Source: Dactylorhiza incarnata (lineage: Eukaryota; Streptophyta; Magnoliopsida; Asparagales; Orchidaceae). Taken from it: a stretch of DNA of 64,000 nucleotides. The notes under the pieces are model-generated. The model saw only the letters and a program-made list of their open reading frames with translations, did not search any database and had not been told where the DNA came from. The DNA is taken from contig JAWHQI010000072.1 of NCBI GenBank assembly GCA_033032865.1, positions 10,124,001 to 10,188,000 on the forward strand, read 5' to 3'. The position numbers were made by a program, and so were the translations under genes. The first letter of the stretch is position 1. Each line of letters opens with the position of its first letter. This document shows, in pieces, positions 20,086 to 32,157 of the stretch.

Positions 20086-21078
20086 TTGGCGCTAGCGACT
20101 GAACCCGCTAACGCCTCGGCTACCGCCCTGGCTACCGCCAGCGCTAGCGACAGAGTCCCTCTTTCCTCTGTTGGTGACCTGATCCTGTCTGACGGCCGCA
20201 CAATGATGAAGGGGAACAATCTTTCGTCCCTCGTTCTGATGATCAAGCTGGAGAAGTTCACGACGACTGAGTTCAACGACTGGAAGTTGAATACTCAGTT
20301 CGGGATGTACCTGAACGTGTTCTACATCGTTCAGTCTGATCGTGCTGGGGTCGTCGGGACTGATGATGAAGCTCACTGGGTTTCTGATGAAGACTTCTGC
20401 CGCGATTACCTGCTGAACTGCATGTCCTACAGTCTGGCAAAGACATACATGAAGATGAAGTCAACAAAGGAGATCTGGGACTCACTAGAGGGGCACTTCA
20501 GGCAAGAGGAGGATCCGTCCAAGACACACTTGGTGGACAAGTTCCACTCCTTCACTTTCGATGAGGAGAAAGCCATTCTCCCTCAGGTATCGAATTTCGA
20601 AAACCTAGTTGATTCCTTACATAGTGAGAATATTTCTTTGCCGGATAGTTTTGTTTCTATTACTATTGTATTTAAATTGCCTTCCACGTGGTACAATTTC
20701 ACAACTGAAACGTATCGCAAGAAGATACAGGTGGGTCTAAACGAACTCAAGCGTTTTATACGCATTGAGGACGAAAATAGGATTCGAGACGCTTTAGAAG
20801 TTGTTAGCAAGCAGAAAGCTGCTGCTAACATGATTTCCAACTCTAAACGCGTGCCGAACCCTAGGAAGTCCAAACTCAACCCTGGTAGCTCCCAGGTTGC
20901 AGGCCCTAGTAAACACATCAAAAAGTTTAAGGGGAAGTGTTTTAACTGCAACATGTGGGGACACAATGCATCTGATTGCTGGCTTCCTCGTAAGGCAAAG
21001 CACCACAGGAAGGCAACCAAACTAATATGGTTAGCCTCACTGAGCCATCCAACTTTGTCGTCATGGTTGGAAACATGA
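20086..21078 (+). pseudogene. Copia gag (UBN2-type capsid and zinc knuckle)
   Basis: The open frame runs from a TAG at 20080 to 21078. The first ATG is at 20203 (MMKGNNLSS). It contains LEKFTTTEFNDWKLN, CRDYLLNCMSYSLA, KEIWDSLEGHF and KLPSTWYNF, the usual copia capsid order. A CCHC knuckle, CFNCNMWGHNASDCW, follows at about 20938. The N-terminal stretch before the ATG is alanine/threonine-rich and made of CGCTAGCG/CTACCGCC words. Pol continues in the -1 frame overlapping the end (21027-21078). This may be a frameshift mutation rather than programmed shifting; no slippery site is obvious. Confidence 0.88.
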
Positions 21079-24065
21079 TGGCCACTACAGAGTGGTACCT
21101 TGACTCGGGGGCAACGTGCCATATTTGCAACAACTCTAATCTGATGACAGGACTCACTGATGTGAGAGAATCGGTGACCATTGCAAACAGTGAGACAGCT
21201 GATGTTCTGAAGGTGGGGAATGCAACGTCACTGCTCTCCTCAGGTAAAACTTTAACTTTAATGAATGTTAAGATTATTCCTTCACTAGTTGCTAACTTAG
21301 TGTCTATTAGCTTCCTTTGTGATGCTAGTATGTCTTTTACTTTCTGTAGCGGTGGAGTAACACTGTCAGTTAACTCACACTATTTTGGATGTGCCTACGT
21401 CCAAAATAGGATGTACAGACCAAGTCTAGCAAACAAATTAGTTCAACAAGTTCAAACAAACTTAGTTAGCCCTAAGACTCTACATGAGAGACTAGGACAC
21501 GTAAACTATAGGAAAATGTTCCAAATTGCTAGAACTCACCAGATCGTTTTAGACACTACAGAAAAAACTGATAAATATGAAGTGTGTGCTCAGTCTAAGA
21601 TCACTAGGAAACTATTTAGTACGGTTACTAGGAGCACAACACCCTTAGAACTAATACATTCCGACATTTGTGACTTCAAAAGTTTTGTCACTAGAGGAGG
21701 CAGAAAGTATTTGATCACCATTAATATAGATGACTGTTCTAGGTTTTGTCATATTTATCTCCTTAAAACTAAAGACGAAGCGTTTGAAAAATTTTGTATT
21801 TTCAAAACCAGGGTAGAAAACCAATTAGACATGAAAATCAAGAGATTTAGAAGTGATAGAGGAGGAGAATATATGTCCAGTGAGTTCAAGTGTTTCCTTG
21901 CCCAACATGGAATCATAGCAGAAATCACTGCTCCTTACTCACCCCAGTCTAATGGCATAGCTGAGCGTAAAAATCTAACGTTAACAGAAATGTTAAACTC
22001 TATGCTCTTGACTGTAGGCATGCCTTCCGCTTATTGGGGAGAAGCAGTCTTAACTGCAAATCACATTTTAAATAAAGTTCTTCATGCTAAGTTATAGGTT
22101 ACACCCTACGAGCTTTGTTTTAAGAGACCCCCGTCTTTTACTAAACTTAAGACCTGGGGCTGTATAGCCTATGTCAGGGTTCCTGACCCTAGACGGTCTA
22201 AGAGTGGACCTAGGACCAATACATGTGTCTACCTAGGTTGTGCTGAAGATAGTGCTGCAAATAGATTCTTAGACATCTCTAATAATATCATTATAGAATC
22301 TAGGGATGTTGTGTTCTTTGAAGATAAGTTTCTCAAGGATAAGAACCTGTCACTCTCAGGTATGCAAGTCACTATTACTGAAGAAGATCCTGAATCAGTA
22401 CCGAGCACTTCCTATTCTGTTCTCGTAGACAACTCTGGCCTAGAGTTTAGGAGAACTTCTGTACGAGAGCGAACTCCCAGAACCTTCAGTAGTGACTTTG
22501 TCACTTGCCACGTAGAACCTGATCCATCCACCTATAAGGAAGCGATGAGATCCAGGAATTCCCTACACTGGAAAGAAGCTATTGATGAAGAGATGAATTC
22601 TATACTTCAGAATAACACCTGGACGTTGGTTGATAAGCCAAAAGGGGCTAAAACCGTAGGGTGTAAGTAGATTTTGAAGAAAAAACTGAATCCTGATGGT
22701 AGCATAGCTAAGTATAAAGCACGTCTGGTGGCTAAAGGTTTTACACAAGTAAGCGGAGTAGATTACTTTGATGTTTATTCACCCGTATGTCACTTAGCAA
22801 CCATTAGGGTCCTCCTTGCTATTGCATCTATTGAGAACTTTATTGTTCATCAAATGGATGTTAAGACTGCATTCTTAAACGGAGATCTGACCGAAGGGAT
22901 CTACATGAGTCAACCTGAAGGTTTCATTGTAGAAGGTCACGAAACAAATGTCTGTAAATTACTTAAATCTTTATACGGACTAAAACAAGAATCTAAACTA
23001 TGACAAGAGAAATTTGACTATAGTGTAAAGAACATGGGATTCATGTCGAGTCTCTCGGATAAATGTCTTTACATACGTCATAGATCAGATAAAGTCGCCA
23101 TAATCTGCTTGTATGTAGATGATATGCTCATTCTAGGATCTGATCAATCTGAAGCGGATGACGTTAAGTCAGATCTAATAAAAAAATTTAGCATTAAAGA
23201 CCTAGGTGTATCTAACACTATACTAGGCATGCAAGCGAGCTTTGGGAAGAATGACATCTCTCAAAGTCAAAGCCACTACATAAAGTCCATGTTGGACACG
23301 CGGGGATACAGTGGCAGTAGAACATTTGAGACTCTATACAACTAGACTAACCGCCTAAAGCCCAATGAAAGAGCTACAGTTAGACAGTTAGAGTACTCTA
23401 AACTGATTGGTAGTCTCATGTATGCTATGGTCTGCACTAGACCTGACATAGACTTTACGGTCGGCATGTTATGCAGATTCACTAGTAATCCTAGCCATTA
23501 ACACTGTAACGCCTTAGATAGGATAATGAGGTACCTAAAGCACACCAAAAAGTATGCTTTAAGTTACATTGGTCATACTTTGGTTCTTGAAGGATATTCT
23601 AACGCATCATGGTGCTCGGAATTAAACAACAACAAGTCCACTAGTGGGTTCGTATTCACACTAGGAGGGGCAGGTGTAGCCTGGAAGTCCAAGAGGCAAT
23701 CATGTATTGCTCTCTCTTCTATGGAATCCAAACTCTACGCTCTAGCTATAGCAGGAGAAGAAGCAGAGTGGATAAGAGATTTGGTGATGGACATTCCCCT
23801 GACAAGCCTGAAATTGAGTTCTGTTGCAGTTTACTGCGACAATAAGGCTACTAAAACGATTGATACGAACACTTTGTTCAATGGCAAAAGAAGGCACCTT
23901 AGGCTGAAACAATCCTGGTTGACCTCACTCACAAGTCAAGGGATTATGACCCTGATTGATGTGAGATCGAAAAACAATGTTGCAAACGCCTTGACCAAAG
24001 GTCTGAATAGAGCTCTCATAATAAAAACATCCAGGGAGATGGGACTAAAGTTCATAGAAATATGA
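21027..24065 (+). pseudogene. Copia pol: protease, integrase, RT, RNase H with several stops
   Basis: Protease WYLDSGATCHI lies near 21092. The integrase HHCC region is followed by HSDIC, FRSDRGGEY and SNGIAERKN, so the catalytic D-D-E is kept. A stop at 22095 interrupts the integrase C-terminus. RT shows QMDVKTAFLNGDL, LYGLKQ and CLYVDDML, with stops at 22668, 23001 and 23343. RNase H shows CSELNNNKSTSGF, ALSSMESKLYAL and YCDNKATK. SH near 23500 is followed by another stop. Coding ends at 24065. Point stops rather than deletions dominate. Confidence 0.92.
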
Positions 24066-24771
24066 AACTTTCCTTCTTTGTTTATGTTTATGATAGTGAG
24101 AACCTATATAGTCGCAACATTCAAGCATCTAATAACAGACTGAAAACCCCAAATAATTTCTTGATGAAAACTCAAGATGACAAGATGCTTGTTATTCCAC
24201 ATTTGATAACTAAGCATTTTTCTCATTGTAAGTTGATTCGAAAATTATTCACATTTGATGATGAGGTACATAATTATCACTAATGAGTAAGATAACATCG
24301 TTTGATTGTAAACAAAACAACTTTTGACTAGTTCCTGCTAGACCAGATAGAGATGCTGTCAGTGTTACTCCACCATTGCTACAAGTACTAATTAAGCTCA
24401 TTCAGGTAGAGCTAGTTTACTTTATATGTCACAGCATATGGTTTATGAATTCATAGAATTCTAACTCATGAAATTCCTTGCAGGCTATGATGGAGTTGAA
24501 GGAAAGATTGTAGTCTTTGATATGGATGCTGTTGATTTACTAGATGAGTAGAATTGTTATATGTTTTTATCTATTACTACTATGTATTTCAGATTTATTC
24601 CTTAGTATTGCACTTATGGTTGGATGTTTGTTTTATGTATGAACAAAACTCCTGTTATGTTTTAAAGTGTGTTTTCTTTCTGAGAAAATGTGTTAAATCT
24701 GAATTTTGGTAGTTACTGCGTTCTTGCACTCTGAAATGTATACGTTATTTATCTCAAATATAAGAGGAGAT
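24066..24771 (+). other. Copia 3' untranslated region
   Basis: AT-rich, no gene. It ends with the purine tract AAGAGGAGA before the 3' LTR. Confidence 0.7.
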
Positions 24772-24947
24772 TGTAAGTGTATATTTGAGTAAATAACGGG
24801 TTCAGGGGCATAACGGGTCTAGTACGGATACATGGATATCCGTTACCCGTTCTATTTTAGGGTTTGCCTATATAAACCCAGCTAGGGGCAACAGTTAGAG
24901 AATTCCACTTTGATCCGCAATCGGATGCTTCGAGCAAACCATTCACA
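24772..24947 (+). repeat. 3' LTR of copia element at 19.3-24.9 kb
   Basis: Starts TGTAAGTGTATATTTGAG, TATA at 24869-24876, ends ATTCACA. It is followed by the TSD ATACT and the interrupted flank. Confidence 0.94.
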
Positions 24948-24981
24948 ATACTCACCGCCTGGAACCAGCATCAATAAATTT

Positions 24982-25309
24982 TGATCGTCTCTCTCTTCTT
25001 CTTTCTTTCCTTCTAGTTCCCTCAGGATAGATTCAACGCAACCATGTAACTGTTGTTTTCAGCACAAACACAGATCGATAATGCATAACTGAGGATTGAG
25101 CAACAAAAGGGATTTAGTTCAACTCTATTTATAAAGATAGAGGAGTCATTACATCCACAGAGCAATCATTTATTTTGTTTTAAGTTAGAACGATAAACTC
25201 TACAGAAAATAAAGTTATTCTATGTTATCCTTATTACAAAATGTCTTGACTTTGACTTTAAATACAAATCGGTTTATTTAACAACTCTGTGTCCGGTTTA
25301 TTTCTAACA
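24982..25309 (-). repeat. 3' LTR of a minus-strand copia element
   Basis: On the minus strand it starts TGTTAGAAATAAACCGG directly after the purine tract AATTTAAGAGGGGGAAA and ends GATCA. A TATA-like TATAAATAGAG lies inside (minus strand, near 25130). Size 328 bp. No second LTR is in the window because the upstream side is lost at 28049. Confidence 0.8.
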
Positions 25310-28048
25310 TTTCCCCCTCTTAAATTGGACTCATTATAAGCCTTAATTTTCTTCTGAGCTCCAGAAAGGGCTGTCGCGGGAGAGGTTTGGTCATTAAGTC
25401 GACGACCTGCATAGTTGTCGAGCAATACTCGACAACGATTAGAGCTATCACGGTTTCGGTTCTCTAAGACTGTGAACCGAACCGCTAAGTTAACGGTTCT
25501 TGAAATTAGAACCAAAACTATATTTGGTTTGACCGATTCCGGTTCCAGCATTATTTTTGGACCATCGTGTCAACGGTTCCGGTTCTGGTTCAACGAGAAC
25601 CAAAACCAAACTGCCCACTAACGATTTGGTCCGGTTCTATTCGGTTCGGTCTGATTCCAATCGGCTTTTTTGTATTATAATTTTAATCATTTTATAACTC
25701 TATAATTTGAGTTATTAGACACATTCACAAAAATTATTATCTCTTTAAAAATGCAAATTTAAAAAAAAATTAGGATTCGAATGGTTTTTAACAATAATTT
25801 CATGGTTTTTAAGTCTAAATTTGTTAAAATTGAACTAGTACGAATATGCATGCAATAATATCTGATTTGGTCAACTGAATAAAAAAAAGGGTACTATTAT
25901 ATGATGGACATTAGCGTGATTTACACCAAATAATACTGTAACACTTGATGCTCTGCAAAAACAGTCACTTTACCGAAGTAGCTGAGGAATGACAAATATA
26001 AGCATGCACAAAATAGAAAATGTAATCATCAACAAAATTAAATAACAACCACCAAATATCACTTTTGTATGTTGGCAGGGTCCATCACTGAGTACAGCTA
26101 CATTTGGTCAGCGATGTAATCGGGCGGTTGATATAGGTATAGTCGTATAGATAATAAATATATATTAGTAATATTATAAAAAATATTAAGAATAAATATA
26201 TATTATAAAGAATAATAATAATAAATGGATTGTGGTTCGGTTCTGCTTCGGTCCGGTCCGGATCGGGTCTAAAAATTCTGAAACCGCTCGAGTCATTTAT
26301 GTTGCGGTTCCGGTTCCGGTTCTGGTTCGGATAACAAAATGAAGGAACCACACCCGGACCATTATTTTTTACGGTTCCAAAATTCAAAACGGAACCTGAA
26401 TAATTCGCGAACGATTTAGTCCAGTTCTTTGTGGTTCCGGTTTGGTTCCGGTTCAGTTTACGGTTTTCAGTTTTAAGTGACAGTTTTTAACAACGATGGC
26501 TTTCATCTCCACCTGCTCACGAATGAAGTAAAATTTCATCTCAATATGCTTGCTTTCTATGTGTTACAGGATTTTTTGCGAGATGGGTGGTGGAGGTATT
26601 ATCACAGTAGATTGCTATTGTCCTTTGTTCTTTATTCCCTTCAATCTTTGATAGAATATTCCTTAGCCAAATAGCTTCACAAGCAGAATTGCATAAGGCT
26701 ACATATTTCGCCTCTGTGGTTGAAAGTGCCACAGTTTGTTGTTTCCTGGAAGCCCACATTATAGCCTTGGATCCGTAGAAGACGATATGTCTGCTGGTGC
26801 TGCGTCTATCATCGATACTGGATCCCCAATCTAAATTAGAGTACCATATGACTCTAGGTTCTGAATCAGTGGCATATATTATGCCCAAAGTTGAATCCCT
26901 TTTAAGTAGCGCAATATGCGTTTTGCTGCTACATAATGGGATTGTGTAGGCGAGCTTACAAATCTTGATACCATATTCACAGCATTTTCAATATCTGTCC
27001 GTGTGTAAGTCAGATACATTAATGACCAAACAAGGGATCGATATTCTTCTTCATTTATTTTCACTTCTTCAGTATATTTTGAGAGTTTGAGCCCAGTTTC
27101 CATCGGTGTGACAGTAGGATTACAGTGTGTCATCTGAAATTTTCCAAGTAACTCTAAAGCATATTTGTGTTGAAAGACATATATCTTGAGGAGTTTACTG
27201 AATTTGGAGGCCAAGAAAGTAACATGTCAGCCCAAGATCAGTTATTTGATATTGTTGTTGCATCTGTAATTTAAATTGAATGATCATGTGGCTGGAATTT
27301 CCAGTTACTAATAAATCATCTACCTATAAGGCAATCAAAAGAATATGTTCATATGTTTAATTGATATATAGAGATGGATCACTTGGACATCTTTGAAACT
27401 TCTGAGAAAGCATATAGGCATCAATATGATTATTTCATGCTCGAGGTGCCTATTTTAAGCCATACAATGCTTTATATAGCTTATAAACTTTCTCTTTATA
27501 TTTCTCCTGTTTCTGAAATCCTGGAGGCTGGTCAACATAGATTTCTTCATGTATTTCTCCTTTGAGAAATGATGTTTTGAAATCAAGATGAAATACTTGA
27601 TATTGATGTTGTGCAGCAAAAGCAAGGAGGGGACGAATTGTATCCAAGCGTACAACAGGTGCAAAGTTAAAATAATAATCTTGGCCAAATATTTGTGTAA
27701 AGCTCATTGCTACAAGTCGGGCTTTATATTTGAAAATGATCCCATTTGCATTTACTTTGATTTTGAACAACCATTTAAACTCACAGTCTTTTTATGAGAT
27801 GGTTTGGGAACTAGTTGCCACGTTTGGTTTTCTTCTATTGATTCTAGTTCAGCAATAATCATTGCATTTCTCCATTCCTCCACATTCTTTGCTTCTTCAA
27901 CATTCTGTGGCACAGAAACAACCAAAGCTATTTTAGTTGTATCAACATAAATGTCATGAAGACTTCGTGTGTGGATTGGTGATGATGATGAAGGGGACTC
28001 AGAATCAAAATAACTTGATACTTGCTCTGCTGGAGCATGCTCTGTCTG
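25310..28048 (-). pseudogene. Minus-strand copia pol remnant (RT and RNase H), truncated and interrupted by a hAT element
   Basis: On the minus strand, RT begins near 28048 with NAMIIAELESIEENQTWQLV. It continues YKARLVAMSFTQIFG, HLDFKTSFLKGEI and LYKALYGLK near 27450. After a decayed stretch come NPTVTPMETGLKLSKY, DIENAVNMVSRF, STTEAKYVAL and IYCDNTSTTHLAKNP. The RNase H is split by a hAT element (25440-26489): MKFYFIREQVEMK lies on one side and DLMTKPLPRQPF on the other. It ends just before the PPT and LTR. The integrase and gag side is cut off by family-N copy 2 at 28049. Confidence 0.88.
25440..26489. mobile_element. Non-autonomous hAT-like element, 1050 bp, in copia RNase H
   Basis: Flanked by ACAACGAT on both sides (25432-25439, 26490-26497), an exact 8-bp TSD. 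Ends TAGAGCTATCAC and, inverted, TAAAAACTGTCAC are weakly complementary. Both subterminal regions are dense in GGTTC/GGTTCCGGTT words, a known trait of many plant hAT elements. The middle is AT-rich with no transposase. Excision restores a collinear RNase H. Confidence 0.78.
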
Positions 28049-28099
28049 TGTAACATCCCCCAAACTGCTAGGCCCCTAGAGAATAGTCGATCTGAGTTC

Positions 28100-28790
28100 A
28101 AAGAAGAATAGATAACTGATATATCAGAAGTTGTTAAGCTGGAGAAGAAATTCGTATAGCAGAAAACTGAGTTCGTCGAGCTGAGAGTTGAGTTCATCGA
28201 ACTGAAAGCTGAGTTCGTCGAACTGAACATCCTGTTACTTATACGTCGAACACAGAGCTGAGTTCGTCGATCTCAAACTGGAGTTCGTCGAACTGAAGAT
28301 AAAATCTGTTGAACTGACTGGAGAACTGAAATCGTCGAGCTGGAGAGCAAGTTCGTCGAACTGAAGCATGACGTTCATCGAACACAAAACGGATTTTGTA
28401 GAACGCAGATTGAAGTTCGTCGAACACAGAGCTGAGTTCGTCGATCTCAAACTGGAGTTCGTCGAACTGAAGATAAAATCTGTTGAACTGATTGGAGAAC
28501 TGAAATCGTCGAGCTGGAGAGCAAGTTCGTCGAACTGAAGCATGGCGTTCGTCGAACGCAGAACGGATTTCGTCGAACACAGATTGAAGTTCGTCGAACA
28601 CAGAGCTAAGTTCGTCGATCTCAAACTGGAGTTCGTCGAACTGAAGATAAAATCTATTGAACTGACTGGAGAACTAAAATCGTCGAGCTGGAGAGCAAGT
28701 TCGTCAAACTGATGCATGACGTTCGTCGAACGCAGAACGGATTTTATCGAACGCAGATTGAAGTTCGTCGAACACAGAAACTTGGAATTT
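28100..28790. repeat. 174-bp tandem array rich in GTTCGTCGAAC words
   Basis: CACAGAGCT(G/A)AGTTCGTCGA occurs near 28251, 28425 and 28599, giving a 174-bp period with about three full copies plus partial ones. Each unit holds many near-palindromic TTCGTCGAA words. Long minus-strand frames with repeating FDELQF text arise from the repeat. Copy 1 does not have this array at its start. Confidence 0.92.
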
Positions 28791-30589
28791 TTCCTAAGTT
28801 CTAGCTACTCAGACACACTTAGACCTTGACCCTTAGACTATACAATGAGGTCAGCTTGAGTCCTAGTCACAGATTGTGATCCTAGCCCAAACAGTAATAG
28901 GGTTATTCTAACACACATTAAATGGTGTGAGTTTGAGCCAAGCCCAAACCCAAAAATCCTCAATTTGGCCTATTTGGGTCAAGTGAGCCCAAAACTCAAG
29001 TCAAGTGGTTTTAGCCCAATACCATGGCTCAAGTGGTCAGATCACATGGTGACCAGACCATAAGCATGTTGAAAATTCGAAATTGGGGAAAAGGAGGCTT
29101 TGTCCAAGTGTCAAAAATGGAGGAAGATGACAAGGAAACAAGGAGGAGGAATTGAAGGGATGGGTGCCAAATGGCACCCCCTTTGCATTCCCTAAGCTCT
29201 CCTCTGAGCTGGGGGAGTAATTGTCCTCAGTTTGGGGCAGTGGGGAGGGAGTTCCATTGGTTGGGAGGGGCGGCCAAGGAGCTGGCCGAAAAATACAATA
29301 ATGGCTCAAGGCCATATACTCCCCCTCCCTTTGATTTCTCCCTCTCACCACCTTCAGCACACTCCAAGGAGACGAGCCCACCCTTCCAGCAACGATTTCG
29401 AGCCCAGCCACGCCAGAGTAGCCATGGACGCCGGAAACAATGCTCGGGTCTTCCTCCGCCGCAACACCCGCCGCCAAGGCCGCATTCAGGCAACGTTCCT
29501 TTCCCATCCTCCCGTGCTAGTCCTCTAATCCTTCCCCTTTCAAAATTATCAAGGAAATGGTGATCCACCATTTCAGATTTTTACTGTTCTTGGCCGAAAG
29601 AATGCACATGCCGTAGAGCACCTCCGACCACCTCCGGCCCAACGGCCACCACCAAACGGAAGCCCTATGTCGAGTGAAGGTGGTGGCTTGGGCGTTTGGC
29701 CGGAGACGGCCACAGTTGGCCAGAAAATCGCCCGCAAAACCGCCCAGTCGCGGCAAATCTGAGCCCTTGGCTCGTTGGGGAAGACGATCCCTGGACCGTC
29801 GGATCTGACAGAATTTATAATCGCAGACCCTAGTTTGATAAATAATTAAACATTGAAATGATGTCACACATTTTGCCCAATTTTATAAGCTTATTTTGAG
29901 GCCCTTAGAGTCCATATTATGAAAAATGTCCAGAGATAAGTATTGTAGATCTGGAGGTCTACTTTCATTTGGAAGTTGAATCAGACCATTTGGATCACTA
30001 TAGGACTCACATCACTCATTTTAGTGAGTCTGGTCAAAGTAGAAACCAGAAATTATTTGGTGTATATATATTTTAAAATATAAGTCAGATGGACTTGAGA
30101 TTTTGGCCATGCATGCATGTGACATATATCTAGCTTGCACTAAAAAAATCATATTTTTTTAGGTGTTGATTTTTCTAAGGTTTTAGCTAAAATTTGAAAA
30201 ATCAAATAAATGACATTTTGGATGTATATAACTCCAACTGACCTCAAATTTGGGTGTCATACCCATCTAGTCAATATTAGTCTATGGTCAAAATTTGAGA
30301 CCAAATGGATCTCAGCATGTAGGGTAAATTCCCATTGCGTGTCTCTACTTAAAAGGGAAATTGGGGTGCTAATAGCCATTTTTGGTTTAATGAAGTTTTA
30401 GATGGGATTAAGGGTGAAAATCACCTTGCATGTCACTAAAGCCCTGACCATGCAAGTGGGGTGACATGGTCATCCAAACCCTAGAGTTTGGAGGGTTTTG
30501 GAGCTAGATACATTAGGTTTATCTAATTAATTTTAAATTGTCACACTTGTAAATTAATAAAAATTTTGAGGTTAAATGAACTAGGAAAA
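28791..30589 (+). other. Family-N leader and body (copy 2)
   Basis: Non-coding as far as I can judge. 28920-29030 is rich in GCCCAA words as in the leader of copy 1. 29100-29560 has GC-rich open frames on both strands without recognised motifs. 29860-30030 aligns with the reverse complement of 11850-12060. Confidence 0.55.
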
Positions 30590-30925
30590 ATATGAAACTT
30601 AGGACTTGGTATTCTTAGGTCAATACTATGCTCTGCTGATTTTTCCAGAATTTATTGAGGTCATAATATAGTACTTGATGTATAACTCCTTATTTGCACA
30701 CCCTGAGTATTAATTGTATATTATGATTATAATTTCCCTGGAATATTATGAAACTTAGGACTTGGTATTCTTCGGTCAATACTATGCTCTACTGATTTTT
30801 CCAAAATTTATTGAGGTCATAATATAGCACTTGATGAATAACTCATTATTTGCACACCTTGAGTATTAATTGGATATTATAACTATAATCTCCCTGGAAT
30901 ATTATGAAACTTAGGAACCAAAATA
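30590..30925 (+). repeat. ~155-bp tandem repeats of family N (copy 2)
   Basis: AAACTTAGGA...CTTGGTATTCTT begins units near 30601, 30758 and 30912, periods 157 and 154. Units share TTTTTCCAGAATTTATT and ATATAGTACTTGATGTATAA-type text with the sense strand of the copy 3 repeats. Confidence 0.85.
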
Positions 30926-31084
30926 TTCATCACTAAATGTCAATTTTCTTATAGTGCCCTCTCCCTTGCGAGGTACAAGACACTTTCTCATCCTGCTATA
31001 TTTGTCACTATCCTAATGCTGTTGGCGAGGTTTTGACACTCCTTTCTCTATTTGCAGACTGCTGAGTGAATTAGACTACTACCC

Positions 31085-32157
31085 TATAAACCATCAGAAA
31101 GTGACGACGAAGAAGAAAGACCACCGCCGGAGTGCTTTCACTGCAGGAAGACTAGGCACATTCAGAGTCAGTGCCTGAAGTATCTAAATGAGCAAAAAGA
31201 AAAAAAATGATACAAAGGGAAGGAGAAAAAGAAGGTGTTGAAAGCCGCAACTTGGGAAGATTCTTCCTCTGAAGAATCAAGCGGATCTGGGTCAAGCAAC
31301 GAGGAGGAAGCAAACGTATGCTTCATGGCAAAAGGAAACGATGACGACACCAGTGTTCTTAGTGACACTGAGGTAACTCCTCCCACCTTCGACGAACTTT
31401 ATGATGAATTTGTTCAAACCTGTAAAGCCTATGATAAAAGTATAGAAGATAGTATTATTTAAATCATGAAAATGAATCTCTTATCAAAGAAAATCATAAG
31501 CTTACTAAAATTAATTTCTTTAGAAAAGAGAAAGATCTCATGCCAAGAGTGTGAACACTCCTTATGTAAGCAAAAGATCTTGAAGTTTCTCTTTCTAAGG
31601 CCCTCTCTCAAATCAAAACTCTTACAAGAGAAAAGGTGGACTTAGAGAGAAAACTAAAAATCTCTCGCTTACAAAATGAAAATAACAAAAAAAAATTTGA
31701 AAATAAATCTGTCATGCTTGTAAAAGAAAACTCATCTCTTAAAAAACAAACTCATGACCTCAATATGGCCATCAAAAAATTTGGAATCGGTCAAAAATAT
31801 CTGGACATGATTTTAGGGAACCAATGTTATGGTTCTGGAAAATTTGGACTCAGATATCAAAGTGACAGCTACCGCCCAGCGCTAGCCACTAACACCGGCG
31901 GTAGCCCCTCAAATAAAAAATCTTTTATTTATTCCGAAAAACCAACTTCTTCCAGTGAGAGCAATGTAAAATTCCAGAAAAGGGTCTCAACCTCCTTTAT
32001 ATCGTGTGCAAATTGTCATAGGTTTGGACACACGTCTAGCTCTTGTAGAAAAATTAAACAGGGATCTCTAAAGAAAATCTGGGTACCTAAGGCATCCACT
32101 TATTCTATGGGCGGTACCACTTGGGTATCCAGATCTTTACTCTCATCTTCTTTCTAG
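31085..32157 (+). pseudogene. Sirevirus-like gag C-terminal region (two zinc knuckles, coiled coil)
   Basis: The first knuckle CFHCRKTRHIQSQC lies at about 31130-31172. The usual Gly before His is Arg. An acidic serine-rich stretch (SSSEESSGSGSSNEEE) follows, then a Lys/Asn-rich coiled coil near 31630-31760. The second knuckle CANCHRFGHTSSSC lies near 32005, followed by KKIWVPK. Stops at 31207 and 31460 break the frame. A GCGCTAGCC/GGCGGTAGC word cluster at 31863-31910 encodes SYRPALATNTGGSP and resembles the words in this element's own LTR. Confidence 0.85.

Larger units (their letters stand above)
19272..24947 (+). mobile_element. Ty1/copia element with 176-bp LTRs, TSD ATACT, coding decayed
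   Basis: Both LTRs are 176 bp and the element is 5676 bp long. TSD ATACT is exact (19267-19271 and 24948-24952). By eye the LTRs differ at about eight positions, so it is not recent. Gag and pol are broken by a few stops and at least one frame change. A purine tract, AAGAGGAGA, precedes the 3' LTR. No primer-binding site was recognised directly after the 5' LTR. Confidence 0.95.
28049..30955 (+). mobile_element. Family-N copy 2, sense strand plus, right end truncated
   Basis: Starts TGTAACATCCCC followed by an AAAC...CTAGGCCC stretch, which matches the sense start of copy 1 (reverse complement of 13210). It contains a 174-bp array, a GCCCAA-rich leader, a block shared with 11850-12060, and ~155-bp repeats. 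It ends near 30955 without the hairpin part and without the GTCTTACA end, where the Sirevirus gag remnant begins. It is inserted in the minus-strand copia pol. Open frames at 29037-29571 show no known motif. Confidence 0.78.

Noticed and set aside
20086..20202. Gag start upstream of the ATG at 20203
   Set aside because: The frame is open back to a TAG at 20080 but begins with TTG, not ATG. It may be translated in the ancestor but cannot be shown here.
21027..21078. Programmed -1 frameshift between gag and pol in the 19.3-24.9 kb copia
   Set aside because: No clear slippery heptamer or pseudoknot was seen, and the copy has other mutations, so a simple indel is more likely.
28235..28717. Minus-strand open frames of 120-160 codons with repeating FDELQF text
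   Set aside because: They follow the 174-bp tandem repeat, which is open in several frames because its length is a multiple of three. No domain.
29037..29571. GC-rich overlapping open frames of 98-156 codons on both strands in family-N copy 2
   Set aside because: Both strands are open together, no motif is visible, and copy 1 does not keep the frames.
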